This document shows, one piece after another, positions 60,832 to 64,000 of a stretch of 64,000 nucleotides of DNA (position 1 is its first letter; each line of letters begins with the position of its first letter). A program made the translations under genes and the position numbers. The DNA is from Centropus unirufus (taxonomy: Eukaryota; Chordata; Aves; Cuculiformes; Centropidae): NCBI GenBank assembly GCA_013397695.1, contig VYZI01000074.1:687296-751295 (forward strand), in the 5' to 3' direction. Below the pieces are notes generated by a model. The model was not told the DNA's origin. It searched no databases and worked only from the letters and a program-made list of their open reading frames with translations.

Positions 60832-63037
60832 CTTAGATCTGTGCGCAGAACCAGGGCTTATCCCGGAAAGCTGATCTTTTTTCACTCAGCTGCTGCAGGG
60901 TAAAATGTACTTTGGAAGGAAATGACAATTTCCTCAATTAAAAAACACAAGGTTTGTCCTCATTTTTCCTTTTTCTCTCCTCCATTACCACTGCAAAGAC
61001 CAAGTTGCATAAGATCCACTAACATGATGCTCATTCATAGTCTTTGAGTCAGCATGCTTGAAGCTGAGACTGCAATCGAAGTTGCTCTGTGCAGTAATTT
61101 CATCTCTTCCTGAAGCACTAAAAATTAGGAATGACTTATTATCAGGAAAAAAAACCCAATTTGTTTTTATAAATATGATTGAAATACCTTGCAATACACA
61201 GGGCTCTCCAACAAGTGGCACTATTAAGACTATTCAAGTTAAGAGATTGATATGCAAGGGAGATCTCAGAAAGGGATGTTGGGACATGTTTTACAACACA
61301 GGATTCCATTCAAAATCTTTTAAATTTACATACGAAACATGATTGCGATAGATATTCATATTCAAATACTCTGGAAAGTTTTGTGTTATCCATAGAGAAA
61401 ACATTGAAAAGTTGGTAAAGTGCTACAAGCTCAACCAGGGGGTCCTTGCTAAAGGGATGAAGTCACAGCAGTGTGCAGAAACCACCTAATGAAGATATTA
61501 TTGAAGATACAGTCTATCCAGGAAATTTATCTGCAGGGTTGAGCTAAAACCAGCTGTTGAATGTTTTGCTGTAGCCTTTTCTTGAGGCTAGCGTTGCAGC
61601 ATTCACTATGAGGTTCCCCTCAATTATTCATGGGATATCTTCCAAATTGTACATCTTCACATTTATACTTACCTTATTTTGTTTTCATTGCTGTACAAAT
61701 TGTGGATCATTCTGAGGGACCATACATGGCATCTCTTCAAATAATTTGTATTTGTCTGGAATATATGTTTGGCTGTACATCAATAAGAGTGGTCTGGAAA
61801 TAGTTACATATACAAAAATTGAGGCATGAAGGTAGTTGATTGCAATGGAAACATGATCTGGCTGAATTTGTTGCTGGAATATAAGCACTTTGGGAATGAA
61901 CTGGGAAGCGGATGCATTAAAACGGAATATAAAAATAGCATTTTAAAACGGTAGGTTTCTTTCAGTTAGCGTAATAATCCTTCTGCCTTTGAAAATCAAT
62001 TGTTTAGTTTTTTTCCCAGTTTTCTAGTGTTATATAGAGATATAACAACCACAATAAAATCCCAATCTGAATGACATACAGGGATCTGAGCTCTATTTTC
62101 CATAATGAATTGGTCACAGAATTATTAATAGTATTTGGGTAGCAAAAGCTGCATAGAGGTGCTTGGTGAGGTTTCAAAAAGCTATACACCCAATCCCCGC
62201 TTGGCTCCAGCTTCTTTCATTCTGTGCCAATTTCCGTCCTGCACACGCGTGAGATCGGCTTCACACTGAAGTCACTGCAAATTTTATCACAGAGTAAACA
62301 GCCTTGTAAAATCTAAAACGGACGTTTTTACTTTATGCTTCCTTCATTTTGAAATACCAGCCAGTAAGATAAATGGCAATTCTCGTGCCTTTCAGAAATG
62401 CGTGCTATGGGCAGAGGTTTATCCAGAGCGCTTTGTCGAGTTTTCTGTTTGGCCAGCTTTGACTACCTGGAGCCATATCTCCTGGAGTGTGTTGTAAATA
62501 AAAGGATATGTGCGCTTTGAATGCAGCAGCACAATGGGCACATAGTGTGCTAACTAAAGCATTACAAATGCTGCACGGCTTATTTTTATCTCCCTGTCCT
62601 TCTCAATGTAGTATTTTTATCTCTCATGCCAATACAAAATCATTTTTGTGCCTGTAGGAAAAAAACAAGGCAACAAGGCAACTCAGTCCTGCTCGCGTTT
62701 AAGCACATGACAAGTCCCCTTACACACCGTGCGACGTTTTATGGGCTTAACACTACAGATGTCTGCAGAAGCAGAACCTCAATGGCACTTGTCAGCACGG
62801 CTTTCTATGAACATTACTTGGAAAGGGAAAGTGAAGTTCAAGAGTCGAATTCTCCAGTGGGCTGCTATCCCGGAGCCCCATGTAGCCATGAGAAGAAAGG
62901 GTAAAATGCTACTGAACTAAAACGCTTTTCACTTTACACAAGCAGACAACCATGCAAAACGCAAGCCAGGGGAGAAAGTGAAGGGTGACAGGGATTGCTG
63001 TTACATACAAAGAGCCGATTTTTGGTTGGCACACGGT

Positions 63038-63045
63038 ATTTGCAT
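63038..63045 (-). promoter_or_regulatory. Perfect octamer motif (minus strand)
   Basis: ATTTGCAT is the exact reverse complement of the POU-factor octamer. It lies about 550 bp left of the CpG island, in a stretch (62380-63470) with no repeats and with retained CpG, where a promoter-proximal element would be expected. One octamer per 32 kb or so per strand pair is expected by chance, so weight is modest. Confidence 0.3.
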
Positions 63046-63579
63046 AGTTTTCTGTAGATTAATGGACTTGGAGAACACAGGTAGCCCAATGCACCTGCCG
63101 CGTGTTTCAGAAGACAACACTGAAATAACTTCACAGCAACGGCTCCTCTCCAAAAGCTGGGAAGCACCATCTATCATCTGTCTGTAGTGAAAGGGGGAAT
63201 CAGAGGATGAAAATGTGCAATACAAACTGACAAACAGAAAAAATAACAAACATGCCCATGTTAATTACCGAACCGCCTTTGTTAGCAGTAGGTCAGCGTC
63301 ATTCTGTGTTGACATTTACTGCAACTGCAATTTCTTTTTCAAGACCACTGACCCAAGAAAATGTAACCCTCTAGTTATCCAACGCCCTTTAATTAGAGAT
63401 GTCTCCAGAGATAATCTCCCTCACGGCCCCTACTGTGAATCATTTATTTTCTAACTTTCCTTTTTACCAGCCGTCTTTCATCTCTCTGTTTTCCTGCCCC
63501 AGCCCGGCTGAATAACTCGGGCTTGGAGAACGCAGTTTATTCATTTACCGGTTCTCCCAATTGCCCGATCTGGGCTCTC

Positions 63580-64000
63580 CTCGCTCAGCAGCCCTGAGGA
63601 TAATTTGCAGGAATCCCAGCTTCCCGCTCGGAGAAGGAAGGATGGCGCCCAGGCGCGAGGTGGGAACGGGCACCTCCGAGCCGAAGAACACGCAGCCCCC
63701 TCTCACTGGGAAGGCTCAGCGGGGTCTGGGTTTCCTTTCTGAGCCTCGGGAGCACTTATGCATTCCCGGGCTGACCCAACGACTGCCGCACGCTTGCGGT
63801 CGGCAATTTAAAGTAGGATGAGCTTCCTGCGGGCTTTGGGCGGGGGGCGGAACACCACCGGGACCCGCGCCAGCCCCGAGGGGAGGCCGGGGAGGCGGGC
63901 TTTGCCCTGCCCGTCGCTCCCTGCCCACAGCCGCCCCCGGCGCTGCGCGCACGACCAGCCCCGACCCGTCCCGCCGCCCGGGGTAGGCCCTCCCACCCCC
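63580..64000. promoter_or_regulatory. CpG island, left part, cut by the window end
   Basis: GC content and CpG density rise sharply here. In the last 160 bases alone I count about 21 CpG, against near absence over the preceding tens of kilobases. GC boxes (GGGCGGGGGGCGG at 63838-63850 and GGGGAGGCGGGC at 63889-63900) are present. A TTTAAA at 63807-63812 lies left of the GC boxes, which would suit a transcript running leftwards, but TTTAAA is palindromic and direction is not settled. GATGGCGCC at 63641-63649 resembles a YY1 site. Open frames inside are low-complexity P/G/R/A-rich strings expected in GC-rich DNA, so no exon is called. In vertebrates such islands usually mark promoters, so a gene very probably starts at or just past the right edge. 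Confidence 0.85.
63838..63850 (+). promoter_or_regulatory. Double GC box (SP/KLF sites)
   Basis: GGGCGGGGGGCGG contains two overlapping GGGCGG-type cores. It lies inside the CpG island. Confidence 0.6.

Larger units (their letters stand above)
55927..63579. other. Unique non-coding DNA with candidate regulatory patches
   Basis: No gene is supported over 7.6 kb; open frames are at most 94 codons. The stretch is AT-rich, repeat-poor and holds several dense transcription-factor motif patches listed separately (56857, 58977, 60816, 63038). A-tracts occur at 57917-57930 and 58039-58050 and near 59819-59829. An imperfect direct repeat with an 18-bp period (AAAATGTTTTGTTG twice) lies at 57332-57364. 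Confidence 0.6.

Noticed and set aside
1..64000. Searched by eye for tRNA genes, rRNA, CRISPR arrays, telomeric repeats, LTR/ERV bodies and DNA-transposon termini
   Set aside because: None found that I could support; absence by eye does not exclude degraded copies.

Overview
This is a 64 kb stretch of vertebrate nuclear DNA with no protein-coding gene, rRNA, tRNA or CRISPR array that I can recognise. It is AT-rich and poor in CpG until the last 400 bases, where it changes abruptly into a CpG island. The recognisable repeats are mostly old, 5'-truncated CR1 LINE fragments plus one convincing MIR/CORE-type SINE. There is no L1, Alu-like, B1/B2-like or endogenous-retrovirus body. This points to a sauropsid, most likely a bird. 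The repeat family is read from the sequence against remembered CR1 and MIR consensus features; the species assignment is inference.

Layout. 1-2 kb: unique non-coding DNA. 2.0-2.6 kb: CR1, minus strand. 2.6-23.2 kb: mostly unique DNA with a short CR1 piece at 9.7 kb, a weak MIR-like piece at 10.1 kb, an exon-like segment at 10.3 kb, and a perfect 20-bp palindrome made of two inverted homeodomain cores at 19.4 kb. 23.2-24.5 kb: the longest CR1 copy, plus strand, with a legible reverse-transcriptase F-x-D-D motif. 24.5-40.1 kb: unique DNA with CR1 scraps at 27.7 and 35.4 kb and a 64-bp tandem duplication at 30.6 kb. 40.1-40.5 kb: CR1, minus. 40.5-52.4 kb: unique DNA with a decayed palindrome (43.3 kb), a homeodomain-site cluster (44.6 kb), a protein-like minus-strand ORF pair (45 kb) and a MIR (48.6 kb). 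52.4-53.0 kb: CR1 ORF2 fragment, plus. 55.7-55.9 kb: CR1 3' end followed immediately by a 46-bp tandem duplication. 56-63.5 kb: AT-rich DNA with several patches of developmental transcription-factor motifs (SOX, octamer, homeodomain) that look like enhancers. 63.58-64.0 kb: CpG island, cut by the window end.

Reading. The simplest model is intergenic or large-intron DNA flanking a CpG-island promoter just at or beyond the right edge, with candidate distal regulatory elements scattered through it. The legible CR1 copies add up to roughly 3.3 kb and are all defective. Open reading frames here reach only about 150 codons, occur on both strands over the same bases, and show no family resemblance I can name, so I treat them as chance. 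No previously undescribed gene system is evident; the best leads are the palindrome, the motif clusters, two protein-like ORF remnants and the exon-like segment.
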